Below, one piece after another: positions 45,683-64,000 of a stretch of 64,000 nt of DNA (positions within the stretch are counted from its first letter, which is position 1; each line of letters begins with the position of its first letter). The position numbers and the translations under genes are program-made. The notes under the pieces were generated by a model. That model was given only the letters and a program-made list of their open reading frames with translations, was not told the origin of the DNA and searched no databases. This DNA is from Gyrodactylus bullatarudis (Eukaryota; Platyhelminthes; Monogenea; Gyrodactylidea; Gyrodactylidae), in the NCBI GenBank assembly GCA_012064415.1, contig SSNU01000042.1, positions 281,822 to 345,821 on the forward strand, written 5' to 3'.

Positions 45683-46447
45683 ATTTGTTCTAATTTAATT
45701 CCTTGCCAGACACCTATATACTATTTATAATTGTAAAAGAAGAGTTGGAAATTTTAATTCGTCCATAGATAGAAATTCGTCAAAACCATTGTATTCTTGA
45801 TAGGCAGTACTCAATTCAGTTCGATACCAAGTTCCAAGCACAAGAAACAGTATCCAAATTAGCCCAGTTCTAATCTAATGGAGTTAATCTCATCCAGAGA
45901 TTTTTTGTGATATTCTCGAATTTGTACATACATTTGAATATATTCTTTTTAAATTTATTGTCAGATTCTTTCTTGCTCAAAAATGGGCCAATCAAAATTC
46001 ACTTAAAAATTTCTCTCAACAAATGAGATCATATTCTCTTGAAAAACTAAGAAAATTTGTGAAAATAAATTAGCTCTTTTATCTTTAGTGTTAACTGATA
46101 GACAATGATAGACAATATTTCCCTGGCTACAATAGAATAACTCGGAGGTTTCAAGAAGACATTTCTATTCCGTAAGAGAGAGAGAATGGGTTGTTTTTTT
46201 TCTTTCTAAAAATAAATAAGTAGCTGAGGTAATTATTAGTGGTAGGGTAGGTGTAGTGTGTTCATCTTCTTCTATGGGTTTCCAGAATGAGCCGAATATG
46301 AAGCGTTATTTTTATAAGGAAATGCCAATTTGAACATGATGGGTAAATAAAATATAATAGGTCTTTTCAGTTTTGGTCTAATGATGATCAGAGAAAGAGA
46401 GATAACCCTATTTAACCATAATAGTGATAATGATAATGATACAGTTA
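45683..46447. other. Gap between converging FBXL and AMPK 3' ends
   Basis: AT-rich 3' flanks of two convergent genes. I see no further gene or repeat. Confidence 0.5.
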
Positions 46448-55500
<9,053 letters not shown>

Positions 55501-58500
55501 ATGCACTTGTACAATTTAACGTTGCAAAAAGCCTCTGGGGTTATCACAGCGTGTCATGGAAATTTTTCTGGTACTAAACAACAAGAAATAGCCTTGGCCA
55601 AGGGCAAAATTTTAGATCTTTTAAAACCGGACCCGAACTCAGGAAAGCTAATCACAATTTATTCCAGTGAGGTTTTCGGTTCAATCCGATCAATGATGAC
55701 TTTCAGATTGACTGGTGGAAGCAAAGGTAGTTTCTGTTCATCAACTTTTTGCAACCCCTAAAATTAATTCCATGTAATTTCTTTTCTCTTTTAGACTACT
55801 TGGTCCTTGGATCAGATTCCGGTCGTATTGTAATCCTGGAGTATAACCCAACCTTGAATATTTTTGAAAAGGTCCAACAAGAAACATATGGCAAAAGTGG
55901 TTGTCGCCGTATTGTTCCTGGCCAATATCTCGCTATAGATCCAAAAGGACGTGCCCTTATGATTGGAGCTGTTGAGAAGCAGAAACTTGTCTACATTCTG
56001 AATCGAGATGCTGAAGCTAGACTTACGATTTCTTCACCGTTAGAAGCGCATAAATCCTTCACACTTGTTTATCACATGGTCGGGGTTGATGTGGGCTTTG
56101 AGAATCCCCTCTTTGCCTGCATTGAATTGGATTATGAGGAAGCTGACCAAGATACAACTGGAGAAGCTGCCAAGGATATTCATCAACTCCTCACCTACTA
56201 CGAATTGGACTTGGGTCTCAATCACGTAGTGAGAAAGTCATCAGAACCACTGGAAGAACATGCCAACTTTATGATCCCTGTACCAGGAGGCAATGAAGGT
56301 CCCAGTGGTATCCTTATCTGCTCTGAAAACTACATCACCTATAAAAATCTAGGAGGTCAACCAGATATTCGTTGTCCAATTCCACAGAGACGTCATGATC
56401 TCGATGATCCAGACCGGGGTATAATCTTTGTCTGTTCAGCTACTCATAAAACCAAAAGTTTATTCTTCTTCCTAATCCAAACAGAACAGGGAGATGTCTT
56501 TAAAGTCAACCTAGAACTAGAAGAGGATATGGTAACAGAAATTAAGCTCAAATATTTTGACACAGTCCCCGTAGCTGCGTCCCTCTGTGTGCTAAAGACG
56601 GGTTTCCTATTTGTTGCCTCTGAATTCGGTAACCATCATCTCTACCAAATTGCCCACCTTGCCGATAATGATGATGAGCCAGAGTTTAGCTCCAACATGC
56701 CGTTAGAAGAAGGTGAAACTTTCTACTTTGCCCCGAGAGGCCTTAAGAACCTCATTGAAGTTGACACTCTGGACAACTTGTCCCCTATTATGGATTTACA
56801 TGTTGCTGATTTCGCCAACGAAGATACACCCCAACTAGCTGTGGCTTGTGGTAAAGGTTCTAGGTCCACTTTTCGTCTCCTTCGTCATGGCCTCGAGGTA
56901 TCTGAAATGGCTCAGTCAGACTTGCCCGGTAACCCAAATGCAGTCTGGACAGTTAAGAGAAACTCTGAAGAGACCTATGATTCTTACATTGTTGTTTCTT
57001 TTGTAAATGCAACCCTTGTTTTGTCTATTGGAGAGACTGTAGAAGAAGTTACTGATTCCGGATTCAGTGGAACTACACCCACCTTGATTTGTTCTCAGCT
57101 AGGCGATGATGCTTTAGTTCAAGTCTTCCCTGGAGGCATCCGACATATACGCTCAGATAAAAGGGTCAACGTTTGGCGTCCACCTGCCAAGAAACTGATC
57201 CAACACTGTTCTGTCAATAAGCACCAAGTTGTCATTGCTTTAACTGGTGGCGAACTTGTCTACTTTGAAATGGACATTTCAGGCCAGCTTAACGAGTACA
57301 CCGAACGCAAGGAAATGCCCGCCGATGTTGTATGCATGGCTTTGGGTAAGATCCCCTCTGGCGAACAACACTCCAGATTTCTTGCTGTTGGCCTCACAGA
57401 CAATACAGTTAGAATTTTATCACTCTACCAATCCGACTGCCTGTCTCCTCTTACTATGCAGGGCCTGCCTACTATGCCACAGTCTCTCTGCATTGTCGAG
57501 ATGAAGTCGGGCCAATCAACCGGCCTAGGCAACACAGCCAATAATGACGAGGAAGATGAATCCAATGGAATCCTCTACTTGAATATTGGTCTGGATAATG
57601 GGGTCCTACTCAGGGTTGTCCTAGATCCAATCACTGGTGAATTATCTGACACTCGCACCCGTTATTTAGGTAATAAACCAGTCAAATTGTTCATTGTAAA
57701 CACTCAAGGCCGAGAATCTGTCCTAGCCCTATCAAGTCGAGCCTGGCTCCAGTACTCTTATCAGAATAGATTCCATCTCATCCCGCTATCCTACGAATGC
57801 ATGGAGTATGCCTCTTCCTTCTCCTCAGAACAATGCCCTGAGGGTATTGTCTCGATTTGTGAAAATTCTCTGCGCATCGTGGCTCTCGACAAGTTGGGCG
57901 TTGTTTTCAACCAAATCACCCACCAGTTGCAGTACACTCCAAGACGATTTGTTGTCAACCAAGAGTTTAATACAATCTATCTTATCGAGTCAGATTACAA
58001 CACCTACACGGATCAAACTAAGCAAGAAAAAAAGCAAGAGCTCTGCGACAAGATCCGGGAATCCATCACCACCGATGATCCAGCCGAGAGGGATTTCGCC
58101 AATGAATACGCTGACGAGTTTATGCGATGTAATCTAGACGAAACACAATTCGGAGCCCCCAAAGCTGGCCCAGGCATGTTTGCAAGTCTCCTCCGGGTCA
58201 TGGATCCTGTTAGTGGTGATATGCATCAGATTGTTAGATATCCCCAGAATTATGCTGCTTTTTGCCTGAGTCTGGTAAGATTTCCCATGAAATCCGAGGA
58301 TACCTTCCTAGTGGTTGGCCTTGTTAAGGACTATGTCCTTAATCCTAGATCCAATGAAGGTGGCGTCCTCTATACTTATCGCTTGTTGCCTCCTCGCGGG
58401 TCCAAGTTGGAATTCCTCCATGAAACAGTTGTCGAGGATATGCCAACAGCCATGCATCCATTTCAAGTTGGTTGATTTTCAGATCATTATTTGGCTGCTG

Positions 58501-59395
58501 CTGCCAGAAAAGTAACCTCTAACCTCTTATTATTTTTCCAGGGCCGTCTTCTTGTTTCCATTGGTTCTCGTCTCCGAATCTACGATCTTGGCATGAAGAA
58601 GCTTCTTAAAAAGGCCGAAAATAAATATTTTCCCAATCAGATTACACAAATCTCCTCTATTGCCTCGAGGATCATGGTAACTGATGTGCAAGAGTCGATA
58701 TTCTTTGTCAAGTATCATCATCGTATCGATAACCAACTGGTCATTTATGCTGATGACAGTACACCGAAGTGGGTCACTTCTCAGCTCATCCTAGACCCAA
58801 ATACTGTAGCCTTATCGGACAAGTTTGGAAATGTTTCTGTCGTTAGATTGCCAAGTGATGTTAGAGATGATGTTGACGATGACCCGAGTGGAACTAGAGC
58901 TCTCTGGGATCGTGGTAACCTCGGAGGTGCAAGCCAGAAATGTGAACTCATCTCTCATACCTACATTGGTGAGACAGTTACTAAATTGGAAAAGGTCTGT
59001 CTTGTCCCCGGAGGCTCAGAATGCATCCTCTACTCAACACTGAGTGGTGGGTTGGGTATTCTAGCACCTTTTTCATCAAAAGAAGCCTTTGAGTTCTTCC
59101 AGCATTTGGAATTGCACCTGAGGACAGAGAATAAATCCCTCGTCGGCCGAGATCACCTAAACTTCAGATCAATTTATTTCCCTTGTAAAGTGAGTTGTCT
59201 CCCTCTCACAAAAATGTAATGAAATGCAAACTGTCTCTTTTTCCCTACCTCTAGAATGTAATTGATGGTGATTTGTGTGAATTGTACAATAGTTTACCCA
59301 TACAAACTCAAAAGAATATTGCCGAGGAAATGGACAAGGAGCCTAGCGAAATAGCTAAAAGACTCGATGACATGAGAACTCGATTTGCGTTCTAA
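55501..59395 (+). CDS. SF3B3: Splicing factor 3B subunit 3
   Basis: Four exons, 55501-55726, 55795-58466, 58542-59189 and 59255-59395, join in phase to 1,228 residues (human 1,217). Introns are 68, 75 and 65 nt. The start MHLYNLTLQKASGVITACHG and the end DGDLCELYNS... to DDMRTRFAF are the family termini. Conserved blocks include DYLVLGSDSGRIVILEYNP, GRALMIGAVEKQKLVYILNR, FFQHLELHLRTENKSLVGRD and DKFGNVSVVRLP. It is a three-beta-propeller DDB1/CPSF1-family scaffold of the SF3B complex in U2 snRNP, needed for branch-site recognition. It is complete and well conserved. It is the first of three plus-strand housekeeping genes in a row. Confidence 0.98.
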
Positions 59396-59728
59396 GCTAC
59401 TTTGTTGCTATTTTGATGACCACTCGAACAAAATCATTCAAAACACACTTATCAGTTTACTTTTGTACATTTTTATAGAATAAAATATTTCTACTGTAAA
59501 TAAAGTCTCACCTTTTTCCCATTTAAAAAGAAGATTATGTTAAATTATGAGAGTCTTTAACTAGTTGGTTAGATAAATGAATGCACTTTCGAATCTAGTT
59601 CAAATTTAAAAAGGTTTCGATTTCAACTAATTTAACAAATCTGTAACTTATTAATCATAAATATTTTGTTTCAACAAATTCAAATTTCAAATTTTTAATC
59701 TAATTAATTTTAGTTATCAAGTCATTAA

Positions 59729-61414
59729 ATGCATGGTCGTGTAAAAGTACTCCAAAGTGACGAGCAAAAGAAGAAAGCCAAGGCAGAGAAAGCTGAAAAG
59801 TTGGCTAGGTTCGCAGAGCTTGAAACGCAGACCCTTGAAAATTATAAAAATAAAAACGCAGATTTTTTGGCCAACTCTCGCTCTCTCCTCGAAGCTAACC
59901 CGAATTGCTTCGTCTTTTGGAATCAGAGAAGACTTTATCTACTTGAAAATCATTTGAAAGAATTACCTCAAGATGACCTACTCCATGAGGAGCTTCGTCT
60001 TACTAGGAACTGTCTCTTGAAGGATCCCAAGTCATATGGCGCATGGTTCCATCGTAACTGGATTCTAAATGCATTCAAAGTTGAAGATCTCAGTAATGAA
60101 TTGGCCCTGTGCAATGAGTTCCTCACATTGGACGAGAGGAATTTCCACTGCTGGGACTATCGGAGGGGCCTTGTCTCGAAAATGTCTCTCCCCAAGGATG
60201 AAGACATCAAGTTCACCTCTAATCTCCTTGATAGGAATTTTAGCAACTTTTCTGCCTGGCATTATCGCTCAGAGTTGTTGGTTCCATCTGAGAAACAAGT
60301 TAATATCTCGATTCACCTAGAGAGTTCCATCTTCAAACCAGATAGCAATGAATTGGACCTGATCCACAACGCCATCTTCACTGATGCCATTGATCAAAGT
60401 GCCTGGTTTGCTTATTGGCGCTTGTTCAACGAGAAGAAGCGTCTCATCACATTGAATAGTGTGACAATTGCAAAGGAACACGGACTCATTCTAGTTCGTT
60501 TCTCCGCTCCAATCATTTCGGATCAGCTGAAGAAGATTACCTTTTCAATTGAAAGAGACACTCCTCTAGAATTGACATTGTGGAAGTCGGTTAATGCCTC
60601 TGAAGTATCCTCGGTATGGTTACATTCGTTGTCCCAAAACCTGATCAGGGGTCCAATAAAACTTGCAATAGCCCAGGGAGACCATAGGAAAAGTGTCCAG
60701 TTCGAATTAAACCAAGTCACGATTGCGATTAATGAGGAAATACAAACGTTAAACTTTAATTTGACGATAAGTCCAAATATCGACAAGACCCTACTCCAGG
60801 AAGAATTAACTCTAATGTTGGAACTATATGAAATGGAACCAACAAATAAATGGGTCCTGCTAACCCTTGTCAACATGTTAGCTTTCCTAAAGCCCCAGGA
60901 CTACCTGAGTAGTACAACGCAATATTTGAACTTGCTCAAAGAGCTGGACAGGCCAAAGGTTGGCTTCTACAAAGTCTTTCAATCGCATATTATTGTCAAT
61001 GATGCACTGTCCCAATATTACAAGTCTCTAGGCACTGAGTTCACAGATCACTTTGTCTTGGCCAACTCAAATATTACTGCTCTGCCTAATTTTAGTTCCT
61101 TGTATCATATAATTCGTTTAGACTTGTCCTCAAATGAGCTTGAAAGCATTCCAGCCACCCTGCAACACCTACCTCTACTGAAAGAATTGAAATTATCCAA
61201 GAATTTTATTACAAGTCTGGAAAATATTCCCAAAATGCCCAACCTGCTAACTCTTTCCTTGGACTTTAATCAGCTGTCCAAAAAGAATTTGATTGAAAAT
61301 CTCTTCCGACTCGGGAAATACTCGCCCAAACTAAAGGAGGTTGATTTAATTGGCAACCCCGTCACCTCCCCCCTGACAGGTATTGAGAACTTGTCGTTTA
61401 ACCTTAAACTGTGA
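59729..61414 (+). CDS. RABGGTA: Rab geranylgeranyltransferase (type II) alpha subunit
   Basis: This single-exon 561-residue protein (human 567) starts MHGRVKVLQSDEQKKKAKAE. Protein prenyltransferase alpha repeats occupy the N-terminal half, each with a W-x-x-R or NW core: CFVFWNQRRLYLL, SYGAWFHRNWIL, NFHCWDYRRGLV and NFSAWHYRSELL. An Ig-like insert follows (residues about 230-340). Leucine-rich repeats end the protein (YHIIRLDLSSNELESIPATL, LKELKLSKNFITSLENIP, LKEVDLIGNPVTS). With RABGGTB and the escort protein it adds geranylgeranyl groups to Rab C-termini. It is intact and lies 333 bp after SF3B3 and 138 bp before the POLK start. Confidence 0.97.
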   Translation: MHGRVKVLQSDEQKKKAKAEKAEKLARFAELETQTLENYKNKNADFLANSRSLLEANPNCFVFWNQRRLYLLENHLKELPQDDLLHEELRLTRNCLLKDPKSYGAWFHRNWILNAFKVEDLSNELALCNEFLTLDERNFHCWDYRRGLVSKMSLPKDEDIKFTSNLLDRNFSNFSAWHYRSELLVPSEKQVNISIHLESSIFKPDSNELDLIHNAIFTDAIDQSAWFAYWRLFNEKKRLITLNSVTIAKEHGLILVRFSAPIISDQLKKITFSIERDTPLELTLWKSVNASEVSSVWLHSLSQNLIRGPIKLAIAQGDHRKSVQFELNQVTIAINEEIQTLNFNLTISPNIDKTLLQEELTLMLELYEMEPTNKWVLLTLVNMLAFLKPQDYLSSTTQYLNLLKELDRPKVGFYKVFQSHIIVNDALSQYYKSLGTEFTDHFVLANSNITALPNFSSLYHIIRLDLSSNELESIPATLQHLPLLKELKLSKNFITSLENIPKMPNLLTLSLDFNQLSKKNLIENLFRLGKYSPKLKEVDLIGNPVTSPLTGIENLSFNLKL

Positions 61415-61552
61415 TAATTTTTTTTTAATAAAAACTCTGATTTTTTCCTCAAAACAAACCTCGTTCAATAAAGAATAATGACCATTGTAGTTGGAAATTT
61501 AAAGAAATTCCTTATACGTATAGTTTTAGTGATTCGGCCTAATCAAGACAAA

Positions 61553-63677
61553 ATGTCGGATGAAAGTCTCCAGGTAACTTTTAGCAAGATCACCGGCAAC
61601 AAGGCCGGAATGGAAGGCCTCGACAAGGAGACCATAGCCAAGATAATCCGGGAAAACTCAAAGGGTTCCAAATTCTACGACAATGAATTCGCCAAGGAAC
61701 GCAATGTCCAACGTCAAATGGAAGAAAAGATTTCGCAGAGCCGGCGTTTAACTGAATTCCAACTAGCCGAAGGAAGCGCAGAAGTAAGAAGTGTAGAGTA
61801 TTTCTCGAGTTACCCAATAAAATTCACGAGAATTACGAATCTCATCCCTATTTTCTATACGAACAGGGCGATAGAATCCTTACCGAGTTGACACAACGCC
61901 AAGATTACTCGCGAACCTTTGTCCACATCGATATGGACGCTTATTACGCGAGCGTCGAATTGAGAGACAGGCCAGATCTCCGAGAGAAACCGATGGCAGT
62001 CGGCTCCAACATGATGCTCTCCACGAGTAATTACATTGCCCGACGTTTCGGTGTTCGCTCAGCTATGCCCGGCTTCATTGGAAAGAAACTATGTCCCAAC
62101 TTGGTGATTATTGAGCCAGATTTTGTAAAATACTCCGAGGTTAGCAAGAATATTCGTAGAATTATGACAGAGTATGCCGATCCTAACGTCGGCCTGGTTA
62201 CAATGAGTCTTGATGAAGCCTATCTAGAGATTACAGAGGCCCTCAAGTTCAGATCTAGTCTGTCAAATGAACGAAGAACATTCCCGCCTAAAAGTCCCGC
62301 CTTTGGGACCATGCTTTGTCGGTGAGTTTTGTCATGAATAAATTTTAAAAAATATCTCGTAAATTTATTTTCAAAACAAAAATAATCGAAAAGATATTCA
62401 TAAAATAATTTCGGCCTTGACTTAGTGGTGGATGCCAGCAATATATCCATGTCCGTAGTATGGGGTATGGGCAGTCTTGACTGAGCTAACTGAGTGGTGG
62501 ACAGCTGGGTAGGTGGAGGCAACAGTCTTTTGACTGACGACAGCGCCGTGATGAAGACCGTGATAGCCGAATCCTGCATGACCCAAATGGGCATCATAAA
62601 CTGGACCGACAGCACTGGCTAGACAGACGAAAGCAAGGATGATTGAGATGATTGAATTCATAACTGTTGTGTTTTTTGTCTCTTTTAATCCAACCGTCTT
62701 ATTTATACTCTTTGTTGCAACCTGTTGGTGATAAAACATTTCATTTATTCCGGTCTGGACATTCTTCACTCTATAACATGACCTTGTACTTTAGAGAGAA
62801 AAAAAGTATTCTTTAATTGAAAAAAATATTGAACTTTTACCAAAAAGCCTTTAACTGATCTATTTTTATGAGTCCCAATAAAACTACTCGTAAAGCTTTG
62901 AGTCCATCACTTATAAATGAAAAGTTCTCCATTGGGGTGGATGTGTGTATTATTAACCTTTATTAACACTCTAAAATCAACAATGATGAATGATCACTGG
63001 AATATCACATGACCTCTGACAGGCTCTAGGACATTCAGAGATGGCTCTTTTGATAATCCTTCTACCACACAAGGGACACGTTGAGCATAGAGTTACAGGC
63101 GTCGGTCTGCACTGGCAACTTGTTCTCGTCAATCGATTACTTTGATTTGAAATGCAAACGGGAACATGAACAACATCGATCATCTGGCATTCCCTTGGCA
63201 TCCTTTCACCAGATTTCATTGTCAACATTCCTTTTTATAAGTAAATAAAAGAGGCCTAATCATGTGTGCACCATTGAGAGTTTTGTGATTGAATTCCGAA
63301 CTCAGCTGATTAGAATTTTTCTTCAAGTAACAAACTATTTTATTCACTATCTTAGATGTTCCAAAGACCACCGAGAGTCTGTGTTGAAAGAGAACAGTGA
63401 AGGAAAAAGAATTGACGAACGTCTCCTCACCTGCAGTATCTGCCTCAAGTTGGTCAAGACGGGTAATCGAACCTTTGGCCAAGATGCCAATGAATTAGTT
63501 CACGAGATGAGATATCGAATCTACCTTGAAACGATGCTCACCTCAAGCGGAGGGATAGCATGTAACACGTTACTCTCAAAAATAGCCTCCGACATTAACA
63601 AGCCAAACGGATTATTCGCGATTGAATCGTCTGAGAATGCAATACGAAAGTTTATGGAGGATCTGCCGATACGAAAG
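61553..63677 (+). CDS. POLK: DNA polymerase kappa, N-terminal part (runs off the window)
   Basis: Exons 61553-61783, 61867-62321 and 63356-63677 join in phase to 336 residues, ending at a GTAAGT donor; further exons lie beyond the window. I chose the ATG at 61553 (MSDESLQVTF) since NKAGMEGLDKETIAKII..NSKGSKFY follows at the family's usual place; an upstream in-frame ATG at 61478 exists. The N-clasp precedes the catalytic palm: HIDMDAYYASVELRD (metal-binding Asp), STSNYIARRFGVRSAMPGFI and MSLDEAYLEIT (Asp-Glu). Later come LTSSGGIACNTLLSKIASDINKPNG and DLPIRK. It is a Y-family translesion polymerase that extends past bulky lesions. The stretch replacing the usual linker is Cys-bearing (CRCSKDH, CSICLKL). 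Intron 62322-63355 holds two opposite-strand genes. Confidence 0.95.
62422..62661 (-). CDS. Nested secreted His/Gly/Tyr-rich cuticle-like protein
   Basis: This intronless 79-residue protein on the minus strand inside a POLK intron starts at ATG 62659-62661. A signal peptide (MNSIISIILAFVCLASAVGP) is followed by His/Gly/Tyr-rich sequence: HLGHAGFGYHGLHHGAVV, STYPAVHHSVSSVKTAHTPY, YGHGYIAGIHH. The AVHHSVSSVKTA-type blocks resemble low-complexity cuticular proteins of arthropods. A TATAAATAAG box lies at 62698-62707, about 40 bp upstream. Confidence 0.8.
   Translation of the reverse strand: MNSIISIILAFVCLASAVGPVYDAHLGHAGFGYHGLHHGAVVSQKTVASTYPAVHHSVSSVKTAHTPYYGHGYIAGIHH
62698..62707 (-). promoter_or_regulatory. 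TATA box of the nested cuticle-like gene
   Basis: TATAAATAAG on the minus strand, 37-46 bp before the ATG, consistent with a short 5' UTR. Confidence 0.6.
62977..63201 (-). CDS. Nested small Cys-rich protein
   Basis: A second minus-strand ORF lies in the same POLK intron. From ATG 63199-63201 it encodes 74 residues with 11 cysteines: MPRECQMIDVVHVPVCIS, then SCQCRPTPVTLCSTCPLCGR, then SECPRACQRSCDIPVIIHHC. The frame also has an ATG at 63226-63228, but a TATAAAAAG box at 63231-63239 lies only 3 bp before it, so the downstream start fits better. There is no signal peptide. The Cys-Pro motifs recall small Cys-rich sperm-tail or structural proteins; no family is recognised. Confidence 0.58.
   Translation of the reverse strand: MPRECQMIDVVHVPVCISNQSNRLTRTSCQCRPTPVTLCSTCPLCGRRIIKRAISECPRACQRSCDIPVIIHHC
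63231..63239 (-). promoter_or_regulatory. TATA box of the nested Cys-rich gene
   Basis: TATAAAAAG on the minus strand, 30-38 bp before ATG 63201. Its position decides between the two possible starts. Confidence 0.5.
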
Positions 63678-64000
63678 GTAAGTTGGGAAAATTCTGTAAC
63701 ACAGAGCTCGCATTTTCTGTTGAAATTTGTTGTTGATTGGGATCACCAATAGAAAAGTATAAACGGTTGTTTATGTTGTAGGAAACTCTCAATTATGGTG
63801 GGAAAGTCTATACTTTTTCTATATTTTTTTATTCGATAATTAACAAATTAGGATGATCAGAGATCAGCTCAAATTGACGGCTCTTTCAAAATATTGAATA
63901 CTGATGATTGGTTTCTTTTTCTATTGGTTATTCTGAAAGATAACGGTTGATTCATCTCAGAGTTTAAAATTTATTAAAAAATCTTAACCAACTGTGTAGG
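63678..64000 (+). other. Start of the next POLK intron
   Basis: The sequence following the GTAAGT donor at 63678 shows no continuation of the polymerase frame within the window. Confidence 0.6.

Noticed and set aside
55749..55794. In-frame extension of the long SF3B3 ORF upstream of 55795
   Set aside because: Intron sequence. Joining 55726 to 55795 gives the conserved GGSKDYLVLGSDSG.
61478..61552. Upstream in-frame ATG of POLK
   Set aside because: The added 25 residues are hydrophobic and unlike the family; MSDESLQ aligns with the usual start.

Overview
This is a eukaryotic, metazoan nuclear window. It is AT-rich, carries spliceosomal GT-AG introns, and is gene-dense at both ends with repeat-rich gaps between. 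An axonemal dynein heavy chain shows an animal that keeps motile axonemes. Pax2/5/8, Kunitz-domain secreted proteins and His/Tyr/Gly-rich cuticle-like secreted proteins point to an ecdysozoan, most likely an arthropod with a compact genome. I cannot name the species. Many introns are extremely short: 29, 29, 33, 37, 38 and 40 nt, with the next class at about 55-75 nt.

Layout. 1-1585 (+): 3' end of an axonemal dynein heavy chain. 2333-6337 (-): sideroflexin, whose last exon lies 3 kb from the rest of the gene. 6445-8114 (+): TRMT6, head-to-head with sideroflexin. 8257-8949 (-): an intact stand-alone Gag-like ORF. 9223-10194 (-): MTCH2-like carrier, head-to-head with LSM5 (10331-10594, +). 11216-11578 (+): a small protein with three PxWxxE-type motifs. 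11.6-18.4 kb: gene-poor, with a decayed LINE. 18.5-21.6 kb: three Kunitz-type secreted genes. 22608-23570 (-): a secreted protein with a 16-residue tandem repeat. 24244-31318 (-): a seven-exon Pax2/5/8-type gene. 31.3-37.1 kb: gene-poor, with a Penelope-like element remnant and an orphan exon. 37114-40219 (-): SPT5, head-to-head with an FBXL2/20-type F-box gene (40387-45682, +). 46448-55299 (-): AMPK alpha catalytic subunit, head-to-head with SF3B3 (55501-59395, +). SF3B3 is followed in tandem by RABGGTA (59729-61414, +) and the 5' part of DNA polymerase kappa (61553 to beyond the window's last coding exon, +).

Four head-to-head housekeeping pairs have start codons 107-201 bp apart, so they probably share bidirectional promoters. 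Several larger introns host either transposon-derived inverted-repeat elements or complete small TATA-driven genes: a 49-residue secreted peptide gene in FBXL, a Cys/Gly-rich gene in AMPK, and a cuticle-like gene plus a Cys-rich gene in POLK. The two best-resolved elements are hAT-like, with TAGGG-type ends and exact 8-bp target duplications. Removing one of them from its FBXL intron leaves a 51-nt intron, which suggests that the long introns here are short introns swollen by insertions.

All calls come from reading the sequence. Exon joins were checked by phase arithmetic and by continuity of the protein family, not by transcripts.
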